From contig NZ_CAXBDD010000004.1 of NCBI RefSeq assembly GCF_963974515.1, positions 62,001 through 126,000 of the forward strand: a DNA stretch of 64,000 nucleotides, given 5' to 3'. Below, piece by piece: positions 54,648 to 63,284 of the stretch (positions within the stretch are counted from its first letter, which is position 1; the number at the start of each line of letters is the position of its first letter). The stretch is from Sunxiuqinia sp963974515 (lineage in GTDB: Bacteria > Bacteroidota > Bacteroidia > Bacteroidales > Prolixibacteraceae). The translations under genes and the position numbers were made by a program. A model generated the notes under the pieces. It had not been told where the DNA came from. It worked only from the letters and a program-made list of their open reading frames with translations, and made no database searches.

Positions 54648-55412
54648 TCAAGCTTCCATCCGCTGAAAAACTTCAAGAGGGTAACTAATATCAGCGAGGA
54701 ATAACCCTTCGGCAGGAGCTGATGCGCCGGCTACACCGCGATCTTTGGCTTCAATGATCTGCCGAAATTCAGGAATCGTCAGCTTGCCGCGCCCCACTTC
54801 AACCAGGGTGCCGACAATGGCGCGCACCATGTTGCGTAGAAACCGGTCAGCCTTAATAGTAAACACCAACTGGTGACCATTCCGGGCCCAACCCGCCTCA
54901 TAAACCTTGCAGTTGTTGGTTTTCACGTCGGTGTGTAACTTGCTGAAACTGGTAAAATCAGTGTAGTCAAACAGATCGGCACAGGCTGCATTCATTTGAT
55001 CCACATTCACCGGACGATTTAAATACCAGGAGGTTTCCTGCGCAAACGGATCTTTGCGTTGGCTGATAAAATAATGATAGGTGCGTGAAGTGGCATCGAA
55101 GCGGGCATGCGCTTCGGCATTCACTTTGCTGATGCGAAAAATAACAAGGTCGGCCCCCAAAAAACTGTTCATTTTATAGGCGAAATCCGTATGATCCAGC
55201 GCCTTCTTTTCAGAATCAAAATGCGCCACAAAATAGCTGGCATGAACACCGGTGTCCGTTCTTCCGGCCCCGGTAACGGCAATGGTTTCGCGGCATACCG
55301 TGCTCAAGGCTTTCTCCAAAGTTTCCTGCACCGTCTGCGCATTGGGCTGAACCTGCCAGCCGTGAAAACGGGTGCCATTATACGCTAACTCAATAAAATA
55401 ACGTTGTTTCAA
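54648..55412 (-). CDS. truA: tRNA pseudouridine(38-40) synthase
   Basis: A 254-residue TruA. The catalytic Asp lies in TGAGRTDTGVHA (Asp53), and RFHGWQVQPNAQTVQETLE opens the protein. It makes pseudouridine at positions 38-40 of the anticodon arm. The first in-frame start is TTG at 55412 (the first codons read TTG AAA CAA CGT); a stop codon occurs three codons before it in frame, and no ATG is near, so TTG initiation is likely. Confidence 0.94.
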   Translation of the reverse strand: MKQRYFIELAYNGTRFHGWQVQPNAQTVQETLEKALSTVCRETIAVTGAGRTDTGVHASYFVAHFDSEKKALDHTDFAYKMNSFLGADLVIFRISKVNAEAHARFDATSRTYHYFISQRKDPFAQETSWYLNRPVNVDQMNAACADLFDYTDFTSFSKLHTDVKTNNCKVYEAGWARNGHQLVFTIKADRFLRNMVRAIVGTLVEVGRGKLTIPEFRQIIEAKDRGVAGASAPAEGLFLADISYPLEVFQRMEA

Positions 55413-55428
55413 AATCAGTCAATTTTCG

Positions 55429-55436
55429 CAAATGTA
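55429..55436 (-). promoter_or_regulatory. candidate -7 box of truA
   Basis: Minus strand TACATTTG, an exact TAnnTTTG match, 16 bases before the TTG start. The spacer to the nearest upstream TTG is short (13 bases). Confidence 0.4.
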
Positions 55437-55503
55437 AAAAAGATATCACAAAAGGCTGAATGGGCGGCTGAAATTATTAATTTTACAGCTCTTCCAGAGG
55501 AAG

Positions 55504-55524
55504 GTTAACTTAACAACTTTTAAC
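55504..55524 (+). promoter_or_regulatory. triple TTAAC motif upstream of the moxR-Bat operon
   Basis: TTAAC occurs at 55505-55509, 55510-55514 and 55520-55524, about 70-90 bases before the first start codon. It may be a regulator site or an alternative promoter part. Confidence 0.3.
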
Positions 55525-55594
55525 AAAGTTACATCCTTTTTAGTAGATGATTGAAGTATTTTCGTCAACCAAAATCGAAACAAATATTTAAAAT

Positions 55595-56590
55595 ATGGAT
55601 CAAGCAGTTGATATTCGTGAATTGAATGAACGAATCCAAAAGGAAAGTTCTTTTGTGGATTTGATCAGTTTGGAAATGAACAAGGTCATCGTTGGCCAAA
55701 AACATTTGGTAGAAAGTTTATTAGTTGGCTTACTTTCCGGTGGGCATATCCTGTTGGAAGGGGTTCCCGGGCTGGCAAAAACCCTGGCTATTAATACGCT
55801 GGCCCAAACCATCAGCGCCGATTTTGCCCGAATCCAGTTTACGCCCGACCTATTACCCGCCGACTTGCTGGGTACGTTGATTTACAGCCAGAAAAACGAA
55901 GAATTCATCGTCAAAAAAGGGCCAATCTTTACCAACTTTGTATTGGCCGATGAGATTAACCGGGCACCTGCCAAAGTGCAGTCGGCTTTGCTGGAAGCCA
56001 TGCAGGAACGCCAAATTACCATTGGCGACGAAACCTTCAAGTTGCAGGAACCATTCCTTGTAATGGCCACACAAAACCCGATCGAACAGGAAGGAACTTA
56101 CCCGCTTCCCGAAGCTCAGGTTGACCGTTTTATGCTGAAAGTTGTGATCGACTATCCTAAGAAGGCGGAGGAAAAACTGATTATTCAGCAAAACCTGCTC
56201 AAACAGTTTCCAAGGGCAACCACCATTCTGCAACCTCAGGATATTTTGAATGCCCGCGATGTGGTGAAGGATGTCTACCTGGATGAAAAAATAAGCCAGT
56301 ATATTGTCGACATCGTATTTGCCACCCGCGAACCCGCCGAGGACAAGCTCGAAAAATATGCTGACATGATTTCGTACGGCGGTTCACCGCGTGCCAGTAT
56401 CAGTTTGGCACAAGCCGCCAAAGCCTACGCGTTTATTAAGCGTCGCGGCTACGTTGTTCCGGAAGATGTACGCGCCGTATGCTACGATGTGCTCCGCCAC
56501 CGGATCGGCCTCAGCTACGAAGCGGAAGCCAACAACATCACATCCGAGGAAATTATTACCGATATTCTGAACACGGTTGAAGTTCCGTAA
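55595..56590 (+). CDS. MoxR-family AAA+ ATPase
   Basis: A 331-residue ATPase. Walker A is LEGVPGLAKTLAINTLA (near residue 51), Walker B VLADEINRAP (near 116), and the sensor MATQNPIEQEGTYPLPEAQVDRF follows near 160. Members act as chaperones that load or reshape partner proteins with VWA domains. It opens the Bat operon, with DUF58 next and BatA/BatB downstream, the usual grouping. Confidence 0.95.
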   Translation: MDQAVDIRELNERIQKESSFVDLISLEMNKVIVGQKHLVESLLVGLLSGGHILLEGVPGLAKTLAINTLAQTISADFARIQFTPDLLPADLLGTLIYSQKNEEFIVKKGPIFTNFVLADEINRAPAKVQSALLEAMQERQITIGDETFKLQEPFLVMATQNPIEQEGTYPLPEAQVDRFMLKVVIDYPKKAEEKLIIQQNLLKQFPRATTILQPQDILNARDVVKDVYLDEKISQYIVDIVFATREPAEDKLEKYADMISYGGSPRASISLAQAAKAYAFIKRRGYVVPEDVRAVCYDVLRHRIGLSYEAEANNITSEEIITDILNTVEVP

Positions 56591-56593
56591 AGC

Positions 56594-56666
56594 GAGTTTT
56601 GAGTTGCAAGTTATGAGTTGCGAGTTGGGCAACCTGAAACTTTAAACTTTGAACTTTGAACTTTGA
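56594..56666. repeat. two short degenerate tandem repeats between moxR and the DUF58 gene
   Basis: 56594-56628 repeats GAGTT-containing units (GAGTTTTGAGTTGCAAGTTA and GAGTTGCGAGTTG), and 56637-56666 repeats AAACTTT/GAACTTT units (about four copies). They sit in the operon spacer before the ATG at 56680. Confidence 0.7.
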
Positions 56667-56679
56667 TAAACTTGTAAGT

Positions 56680-57561
56680 ATGGAACACACGGAGTTACTA
56701 AAGAAGGTACGGAAGATTGAAATTAAAACGCGGGGACTGAGCCGGAATATTTTTGCCGGAGAATACCACTCAGCGTTTAAGGGCCGCGGAATGGCCTTCA
56801 GCGAAGTGCGCGAATACCAGTTCGGTGACGACATTCGTAGCATTGACTGGAATGTGACTGCCCGCTACAATAAGCCGTATATCAAAATATTTGAGGAAGA
56901 GCGTGAATTGACTGTCATGTTGCTGATTGACGTCAGCGGATCGCGTGACTTCGGTTCGCTCGTTAAATTCAAAAAGAATGTGATCACCGAAATTTCGGCC
57001 ATTCTATCGTTCTCGGCCATTCAAAACAACGATAAGATCGGGGTGATTTTCTTTTCTGAAAAAATCGAAAAATTCATTCCTCCAAAAAAGGGAAAATCCC
57101 ATATTTTACGGATTATACGTGAGTTGATTGACTTTGAACCGGAAAACAAAGGCACCAACATTACCGAAGCCATCCGATACCTGACCAACGCCATTAAAAA
57201 GCGTTGCACCAGCTTCATTATTTCCGACTTCATTCAGAATGAACCGGATTTTGACAAGGCGCTATCCATTGCCAACAATAAACACGACATTGTGGCCCTG
57301 CGTATTTACGATGAGCGTGAAACCGAACTGCCGCCAATTGGCATGATTAAGCTGAAAGATGCTGAAACCAACGAATACATTTGGGTGGACAGCAGCAGCA
57401 AAAAAGTTCGGGACAATTATGCCCGCTGGTGGCGCGAAACCAATCAAAAACTGGACACGGCCTTCAAAAAGAGTGGTGTGGATTATGCCAATATCAACAC
57501 GAATGAAGACTATGTGAGATCGCTGATGACATTGTTCAAAAAGCGGGGGTTAAAAGCATAA
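56680..57561 (+). CDS. DUF58-domain (VWA-like) protein
   Basis: 293 residues from ATG 56680; an in-frame TTG 24 bases upstream lies in the repeat and is rejected. DUF58 marks are IRSIDWNVTARYNKPYIKIFEEE near residue 55 and the metal site DVSGSRDFGS (MIDAS-like DxSxS) near 90. The role is unknown, but such proteins partner with MoxR ATPases. It stands between moxR and the next exported protein, six bases away. Confidence 0.92.
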   Translation: MEHTELLKKVRKIEIKTRGLSRNIFAGEYHSAFKGRGMAFSEVREYQFGDDIRSIDWNVTARYNKPYIKIFEEERELTVMLLIDVSGSRDFGSLVKFKKNVITEISAILSFSAIQNNDKIGVIFFSEKIEKFIPPKKGKSHILRIIRELIDFEPENKGTNITEAIRYLTNAIKKRCTSFIISDFIQNEPDFDKALSIANNKHDIVALRIYDERETELPPIGMIKLKDAETNEYIWVDSSSKKVRDNYARWWRETNQKLDTAFKKSGVDYANINTNEDYVRSLMTLFKKRGLKA

Positions 57562-57566
57562 TAAGT

Positions 57567-58559
57567 ATGAGAGGATTAAAATACATAGCGGTTGTGATCG
57601 GACTGGTTCTGGTTCAAACAGCAGCCGTTCAGGCACAACGCATCCAGGCCCGGGCCGTCATAGACTCGACCAACATCTTAATTGGCGACCAGATCAACCT
57701 TCGGATTGAGCTGGATCAACCCAATAATGTGACCATCGAATTTCCGGTCATTGGCGATTCGCTGTCATCAACCATCGAAGTAATTGAACAGTCGCCGCTG
57801 GATACCTTCGAACTGGACGAAGCCAATCAGATTAAAATTATCCAAAATCTGACCATTACTTCGTTCGACAGCGGAAAACAGGTGGTCCCCTCACTTCAGT
57901 TTCGACTGCAATACGACGAACTGGCCGACACCATCGAAACATTGCCAGCCGAGTTTTTTGTCCACAGCATGCCCATTGACACCACCAAAGGGCCAGTCGA
58001 TATCAAAAAACCCTACGAGGCTCCGGTAACGTTGAAAGAAGTCACACCCTACATTTTGGGTGCGATTTTAATTGGTGCCTTGCTCTTCTTCCTGTTTTAC
58101 TACATCCAGCGAAGACGCAAGAATCAGCCTATTTTTGTGAAACCGGCCAAACCCAAAGAACCACCACACATCGTTGCACTTCGTGAGTTGGACCGGATAA
58201 AGGAAGAAAAGCTGTGGCAAACCGAAGAAATCAAAACCTACTACAGTTTGGTGTCAGACACCTTGCGCACCTATATCGAAGACCGGTTCAACATTCAGGC
58301 GATGGAATATACGACCCACGAAACGATCCGGGCTTTTGAAGAACGCGAAAACCTGATTTCGCAAAAATCATTGGAAGAACTAAAAAACATACTCAGCCTG
58401 TCGGATTTGGTAAAGTTTGCCAAGTACAACCCGCTGCCTGACGATCATAACCTGACCCTGATGAACGCTTACTTTTTTGTGAATCAAACCAAACAAGAAG
58501 ACAAAAAAGCTGATCAGCAAAAAGACGAGCGGGACGGCGAAGATGTTGATTTAAAATAA
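57567..58559 (+). CDS. exported membrane protein of the Bat operon (DUF4381-like)
   Basis: A 330-residue protein with signal peptide (GLVLVQTAAVQAQ), a beta-rich periplasmic part (25-165), one membrane helix (ILGAILIGALLFFLFYYI near 170) and a cytoplasmic C-terminal half rich in charged residues (200-330; ending QTKQEDKKADQQKDERDGEDVDLK with acidic and basic runs). The position, between DUF58 and BatA, matches an uncharacterised membrane member of these operons. Confidence 0.75.
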   Translation: MRGLKYIAVVIGLVLVQTAAVQAQRIQARAVIDSTNILIGDQINLRIELDQPNNVTIEFPVIGDSLSSTIEVIEQSPLDTFELDEANQIKIIQNLTITSFDSGKQVVPSLQFRLQYDELADTIETLPAEFFVHSMPIDTTKGPVDIKKPYEAPVTLKEVTPYILGAILIGALLFFLFYYIQRRRKNQPIFVKPAKPKEPPHIVALRELDRIKEEKLWQTEEIKTYYSLVSDTLRTYIEDRFNIQAMEYTTHETIRAFEERENLISQKSLEELKNILSLSDLVKFAKYNPLPDDHNLTLMNAYFFVNQTKQEDKKADQQKDERDGEDVDLK

Positions 58560-58566
58560 GAGAAAG

Positions 58567-59562
58567 ATGATGAACGGAATAACATATAAGAATCCGGAGT
58601 TTTTTTACCTCTTGCTGGTATTGATTCCCATGATTGTGTGGTACTTGTTTCAGTACCGCAAGGCGGGAGCCAGCATCCGGTATTCCAGCGTGAAAGGATT
58701 TGCCGGGTTATCAAAAAGCTGGAAACACTATTTGCGGCACTTGCCATTCTTGATGCAACTGGCCGGCATCGGACTACTTACCGTGTCACTGGCCCGTCCG
58801 CAGTCGTCCAACAGCTGGCAGGATGTAACCACCGAAGGAATTGACATTGTCATAGCCTTGGATATTTCCAGCTCCATGCTTGCCCGCGACTTTCAGCCCA
58901 ACCGACTGGTAGCTGCCAAAAATGTGGCTACCGAATTTATCTCAGGTCGCCGCGACGACAAAATGGGATTGGTTGTATTTGCAGGCGAAAGTTTTACTCA
59001 GTGTCCGCTAACCACCGACCATGCCGTATTGATCAATCTGTTTAAAGATATTGAAAGTGGCATGATTGAAGATGGAACGGCCATTGGAAACGGCTTGGCC
59101 ACTTCAGTTGCACGACTGAAAGAAAGTGACGCCATCAGTAAAGTCATCATTTTGCTGACCGACGGCGAAAACAACCGGGGCGAGATAGCCCCGGAAACAG
59201 CAGCGGAGCTGGCTAAAACCTTCGGTATTCGCGTTTACACCGTTGGCGTTGGAACAATCGGTATGGCGCCCTACCCTGTTCAAACCCCCTTCGGCATACA
59301 AATGCGCGATGTGGAAGTCAAAATTGATGAAGAAACCTTACAGAAAATTGCTGATATTACCGATGGACGCTATTTCCGCGCCACCAACAATGAGAAGCTG
59401 GTTCAGATTTATGAAGAAATTGACCAGCTGGAGAAATCTAAGATGGATGTAAAAGAATACAGTCGGAAAGAAGAAGAGTTTGTCCGCTATGCCTTGATGG
59501 CCGGAGTCATTTTGCTGACAGGCTTATTTCTGAAAACGACCTTATTTAGAAACATTCCTTAA
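58567..59562 (+). CDS. batA: BatA: VWA-domain membrane protein
   Basis: A 331-residue protein with membrane helices near both ends (FFYLLLVLIPMIVWYLF, and YALMAGVILLTGLFLKTT). The VWA domain has the MIDAS sequence LDISSSMLARDF near residue 98 and VVFAGESFTQCPLTTDHAV near 137. Together with BatB it forms an Aerotolerance complex in Bacteroides, with unknown molecular mechanism. It ends in TAA directly before the next ATG (59563). Confidence 0.92.
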   Translation: MMNGITYKNPEFFYLLLVLIPMIVWYLFQYRKAGASIRYSSVKGFAGLSKSWKHYLRHLPFLMQLAGIGLLTVSLARPQSSNSWQDVTTEGIDIVIALDISSSMLARDFQPNRLVAAKNVATEFISGRRDDKMGLVVFAGESFTQCPLTTDHAVLINLFKDIESGMIEDGTAIGNGLATSVARLKESDAISKVIILLTDGENNRGEIAPETAAELAKTFGIRVYTVGVGTIGMAPYPVQTPFGIQMRDVEVKIDEETLQKIADITDGRYFRATNNEKLVQIYEEIDQLEKSKMDVKEYSRKEEEFVRYALMAGVILLTGLFLKTTLFRNIP

Positions 59563-60606
59563 ATGGGACAGACTATGGAAATGTTCAGATTTGCACATAT
59601 CGAATACCTATACGCACTGGCAATCATCCCGGTGCTCATCATCCTGTTTTGGATCACTCGCAGGAGTCGTCGCAAGGCGCTCGAGCGTTTCGGAAACAAG
59701 GAAATCATCCGCCAGCTGATGCCCAATGTCAGTCACGCGCGTCCGGTTTTGAAATTTATCATTTGGCTTCTGGCTATCAGCGCCATCATTGTAGCCATTG
59801 CCCGCCCGCAGTTCGGTAGCAAACTTAAAACTGTGAAGCGCGAAGGCGTAGAACTGATTATTGCTTTGGATGTGTCGAATTCCATGTTGGCTGAAGACAT
59901 TCAGCCCAACCGTCTGGAACGATCTAAACGAGCAATTTCGCGCTTGGTAGACAACCTGAATGATGACAAAATCGGGCTGATTGTATTTGCGGGCGACGCC
60001 TACACGCAATTGCCCATCACTTCCGACTATCCATCAGCTAAACTATTCCTGAACGCCGTCAGCACTGATATTGTACCACAGCAGGGAACGGCCATTGGCG
60101 CCGCTATTGAGCTGGCCTCGGTTTCCTTCAGCCCCCAGTTTGAAGGCAACAAAGCCATCATCATCATTACAGATGGTGAAAACCACGAGGACGATGCCAT
60201 TGGTGCGGCCACAACTGCTGCCGAAAACGGAATCATTGTGCATACCATTGGAATGGGATTGCCGCAGGGAGGCCCTATTCCGGTAGTCACCAACGGACAG
60301 CGCGACTACCGAAAGGACAAAGAGGGCAACGTGGTCATTACCAAGCTAAATGAAGAAATGCTGCAACAAATTGCCGCAGCCGGAAACGGCATTTACGTGC
60401 GGGCAAACAATGCGCAAGTGGGCTTAAACACCCTGTTTAACGAGATTGATAAAATGGAAGAAGCAGAAATGGAATCGCTTGTTTATTCCGACTACGAAGA
60501 CCAATTTCAGTGGTTTTTGGGATTTGCCATGCTGATGCTTCTGCTTGACTGTTTGATTTTAGAACGGAAAAACAAATATTTGAAAAAAATCAAGCTATTT
60601 GGATGA
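59563..60606 (+). CDS. batB: BatB: VWA-domain membrane protein
   Basis: A 347-residue paralogue of BatA. The VWA MIDAS is LDVSNSMLAEDIQ near residue 104 and VFAGDAYTQLPITSDY near 143. There are membrane helices at about 20-37 and 60-78 and one at the C-terminus. The first codons allow starts at 59563, 59575 and 59581 (MFRFAHIEYLYALA); the last is most typical of the family. It overlaps BatC by four bases (ATGA). Confidence 0.92.
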   Translation: MGQTMEMFRFAHIEYLYALAIIPVLIILFWITRRSRRKALERFGNKEIIRQLMPNVSHARPVLKFIIWLLAISAIIVAIARPQFGSKLKTVKREGVELIIALDVSNSMLAEDIQPNRLERSKRAISRLVDNLNDDKIGLIVFAGDAYTQLPITSDYPSAKLFLNAVSTDIVPQQGTAIGAAIELASVSFSPQFEGNKAIIIITDGENHEDDAIGAATTAAENGIIVHTIGMGLPQGGPIPVVTNGQRDYRKDKEGNVVITKLNEEMLQQIAAAGNGIYVRANNAQVGLNTLFNEIDKMEEAEMESLVYSDYEDQFQWFLGFAMLMLLLDCLILERKNKYLKKIKLFG

Positions 60607-61394
60607 TGAAGAAAAAATTAATGACACATACCGGATTAATGTTGTTCCTTCTAGTGATGGGAATAAGCACCCAGGCTCAAAACGAGCGTAAGTTTGTGCG
60701 GCAGGGAAATGAAATTTTTGAGCAAGCATTGCAAGACACGACCAGGCTCGACACAACAGCTTTTAGCCAGGCCGAAACAGCTTACCGCAGAGCACTGGAA
60801 AAAAGACCCGATGACTTAAAGTGGAACTTTAACCTGGGCGATGCTCTTTACAAGCAAATGAAATTTGATCAGGCCATTTCAAAATTCGAAGAAATTGCCG
60901 AAAAGACCGACGACAAAATTGAAAAGTCGCGGGCTTATCACAACCTGGGCAATTCGATGATGATGCAAGACAAACTTGACGAAAGCATTGAAGCCTATAA
61001 AAAAGCGTTGCGCAACAACCCGGATGATTTGGAAAGCAAATACAACCTGGTTTATGCCATGAACCTGAAAAAGCAGCAGGAAGAGCAACAACAAAATCAG
61101 GATCAAAATCAAGATCAAAACAAAGACCAGGAGCAGAACCAGGATCAAAATCAGGATCAGCAAGATCAGAACAAGGATCAGGGCCAAGATCAAAAAGATA
61201 AAGACCAGCAAAAACAAGAACAGAATCAAGATCAGCAGCAGCAGAAACAACAACCGCAAGAACAAAAAATATCGAAAGAAAACGCGGAACGGTTGTTGCA
61301 GGCCTTGCAAAACGATGAAGAAAAAATTCAGGAAAAAGTAAAAAAAGCCCAGGCTGCCAAAGCGCAACAGCGCCAAACAGACAAAGACTGGTAG
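60603..61394 (+). CDS. batC: BatC: TPR protein with Gln/Asp-rich tail
   Basis: A 263-residue exported protein with signal peptide (LMLFLLVMGISTQAQ). Residues about 55-150 form TPR units (WNFNLGDALYKQMKFDQAI; AYHNLGNSMMMQDKLDESIEAYKKAL). Residues about 157-222 are a long low-complexity tract made of repeated NQDQ and DQ units (QNQDQNQDQNKDQEQNQ), then helical charged sequence. The tract is probably flexible; it could bind metal or partners. Such tails occur in BatC homologues and vary in length. Confidence 0.9.
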   Translation: MMKKKLMTHTGLMLFLLVMGISTQAQNERKFVRQGNEIFEQALQDTTRLDTTAFSQAETAYRRALEKRPDDLKWNFNLGDALYKQMKFDQAISKFEEIAEKTDDKIEKSRAYHNLGNSMMMQDKLDESIEAYKKALRNNPDDLESKYNLVYAMNLKKQQEEQQQNQDQNQDQNKDQEQNQDQNQDQQDQNKDQGQDQKDKDQQKQEQNQDQQQQKQQPQEQKISKENAERLLQALQNDEEKIQEKVKKAQAAKAQQRQTDKDW

Positions 61395-61448
61395 AGGGTT
61401 AATTTCTTACTTTGGCAAAAATTAAAAATTATAGCATAACTGAGTAAA

Positions 61449-63272
61449 ATGTATAGAAAACTCCTGTTTACGATATTGCTTCTCATTCCGGCCTTCTTTG
61501 CCGAAGCCGACGCTGTGAAGTTTACCATGTCGGGACCCAATGTGGTTTCTGTAGGCGAACAGTTTCGTTTATCATTTGTCGCCAACGATCGTGGAACCGA
61601 CCTTAAATTACCGGATATTTCAAACTTTGAAGTGTTGATGGGACCATCGACGTCCCAAAGCTCAAGTGTTCAAATCATTAATGGAAGGACAACTCAGTCA
61701 GTCACTTTTTCCTATATTTTTATCCTTCGGGCAAGAGAAGAAGGAACCTTTACTATCCGCCCGGCCTCCATCACTATCGACGGTAAAGTCTATGAGTCCA
61801 ATGAATTGACGATTCAGGTAGTAAAGGAGCAAGCATCACAAGGCGCCGCAGGAACCCAGCAACAGCAACAGCAACAACAATCATCAACTCCAAGCGGAAC
61901 GATAAGCAAGGAGGACTTATTTGTAAAAGTGGAACTGGACAAGGGCAACGTTTTTCGAGGCGAGCAAATCATTGCTACCGTAAAGATCTATGTCTCTCCC
62001 GAAGTTCCCATCACCAGTTTCGACGACGTAAAAATTCCCTCTTACGCCGGTTTCTGGACGCAAGAAATCCAGATCCCCAACCAGATCAGTTTTTCCAGGG
62101 AGGTGTACAACAACAAGATTTACCAGGTTGGTGTGCTGAAAAAAACCATCCTCTTCCCGCAGCAAACCGGCCGGATTACCATCGATCCTTTTGAAATCAC
62201 CTGCATGGTGCGTCAGCAAATCCGCCAGCAGCGCAGTTTTTTCGACGACTTTTTCGACAATTTCCGAACCGTTCAGGCCAAGGTTGTCAGCGATCCGGTG
62301 AACATCAATGTGAAAGAATTGCCATCGCGGCCCGACGGTTTTTACGGTGGAGTTGGAAACCTGAACTTCGCGGCAACCATCGACAAGCAACAGCTTAAAG
62401 CAAACGAAGCAGCCACCCTGAAGATTACCATTTCGGGCAGTGGAAACCTTCGACTCATTGAAGCTCCCAAAGTGGAGTTTCCAGTAGATTTTGAGGTTTA
62501 TGATCCAAAAACGAACGAGAGCCTGAATGCAACAGCTAATGGTTTGAACGGAACAAAAACCTTCGAATACCTTTTTATTCCCCGATTTGCCGGCGACTAC
62601 TCTATTCCGCCGATCAAATTTGCCAGCTTCAACCCGGCAACCGGTCAATTCAAACACCAGCAGTCGCGGGAATTTGTTCTTTTGGTTGAAAAAGGCAGCG
62701 ATGACCAAAGCACAACGGTTACCAGCGCTTACTCTAAAGAAAATCTTCGTCTCATTGGCAAGGATATCCGTTTCATCAAACAGGGAAAATACAAGTTGAA
62801 AGAGAAAGAGGCACTCTTCTTTGGAAGTACCGCCTTCTACCTGATTTACCTGGCGTCATTGCTGGCATTCGCCATCATTGTGCTGGTTTATCGTAAAAAG
62901 CTGAAAGAAAACGCGAATGTCCAGCTCATTCGAAACAAAAAAGCGAACAAAGTCGCGCGCAAACGTCTGAAAGTAGCCGCCGCCCATCTGAAACACAACA
63001 AGAAAGAAGAATTTTACGAGGCAGTATTGAAAGCTTTCTGGGGCTATTTAAGTGACAAATTGAGTATTCCCGCTGCAGAGCTAAATCGCGTAAATGCAAC
63101 GGAAGCCTTAAAAAAACGAACGGTTGCAAACGATACAATTGATGAATTTATTCACATTGTGGATACTTGCGAGTATGCCCGCTACGCGCCAAGTGCCGTT
63201 GAAGGAACCATAGAGGATCTCTATCAGAAAGCAGCCCAACTGATGGGAAAACTGGAAAAACAAATTCGTTAA
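61449..63272 (+). CDS. batD: BatD: Bat operon membrane protein
   Basis: A 607-residue exported protein, signal peptide 1-21 (FTILLLIPAFFAEA). A long beta-rich periplasmic region (25-455) is followed by one membrane helix (AFYLIYLASLLAFAIIVLVYRK near 465) and a cytoplasmic helical tail with a BatD-typical end (ELNRVNATEALKKR). A glutamine run (QQQQQQQ) is near 140. It acts with BatA/B/C/E in the aerotolerance module; mechanism unknown. Confidence 0.92.
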   Translation: MYRKLLFTILLLIPAFFAEADAVKFTMSGPNVVSVGEQFRLSFVANDRGTDLKLPDISNFEVLMGPSTSQSSSVQIINGRTTQSVTFSYIFILRAREEGTFTIRPASITIDGKVYESNELTIQVVKEQASQGAAGTQQQQQQQQSSTPSGTISKEDLFVKVELDKGNVFRGEQIIATVKIYVSPEVPITSFDDVKIPSYAGFWTQEIQIPNQISFSREVYNNKIYQVGVLKKTILFPQQTGRITIDPFEITCMVRQQIRQQRSFFDDFFDNFRTVQAKVVSDPVNINVKELPSRPDGFYGGVGNLNFAATIDKQQLKANEAATLKITISGSGNLRLIEAPKVEFPVDFEVYDPKTNESLNATANGLNGTKTFEYLFIPRFAGDYSIPPIKFASFNPATGQFKHQQSREFVLLVEKGSDDQSTTVTSAYSKENLRLIGKDIRFIKQGKYKLKEKEALFFGSTAFYLIYLASLLAFAIIVLVYRKKLKENANVQLIRNKKANKVARKRLKVAAAHLKHNKKEEFYEAVLKAFWGYLSDKLSIPAAELNRVNATEALKKRTVANDTIDEFIHIVDTCEYARYAPSAVEGTIEDLYQKAAQLMGKLEKQIR

Positions 63273-63284
63273 AAAACTGATAAA

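Noticed and set aside
61917..62708. 263-codon minus-strand frame
   Set aside because: Antisense to batD, no family features.
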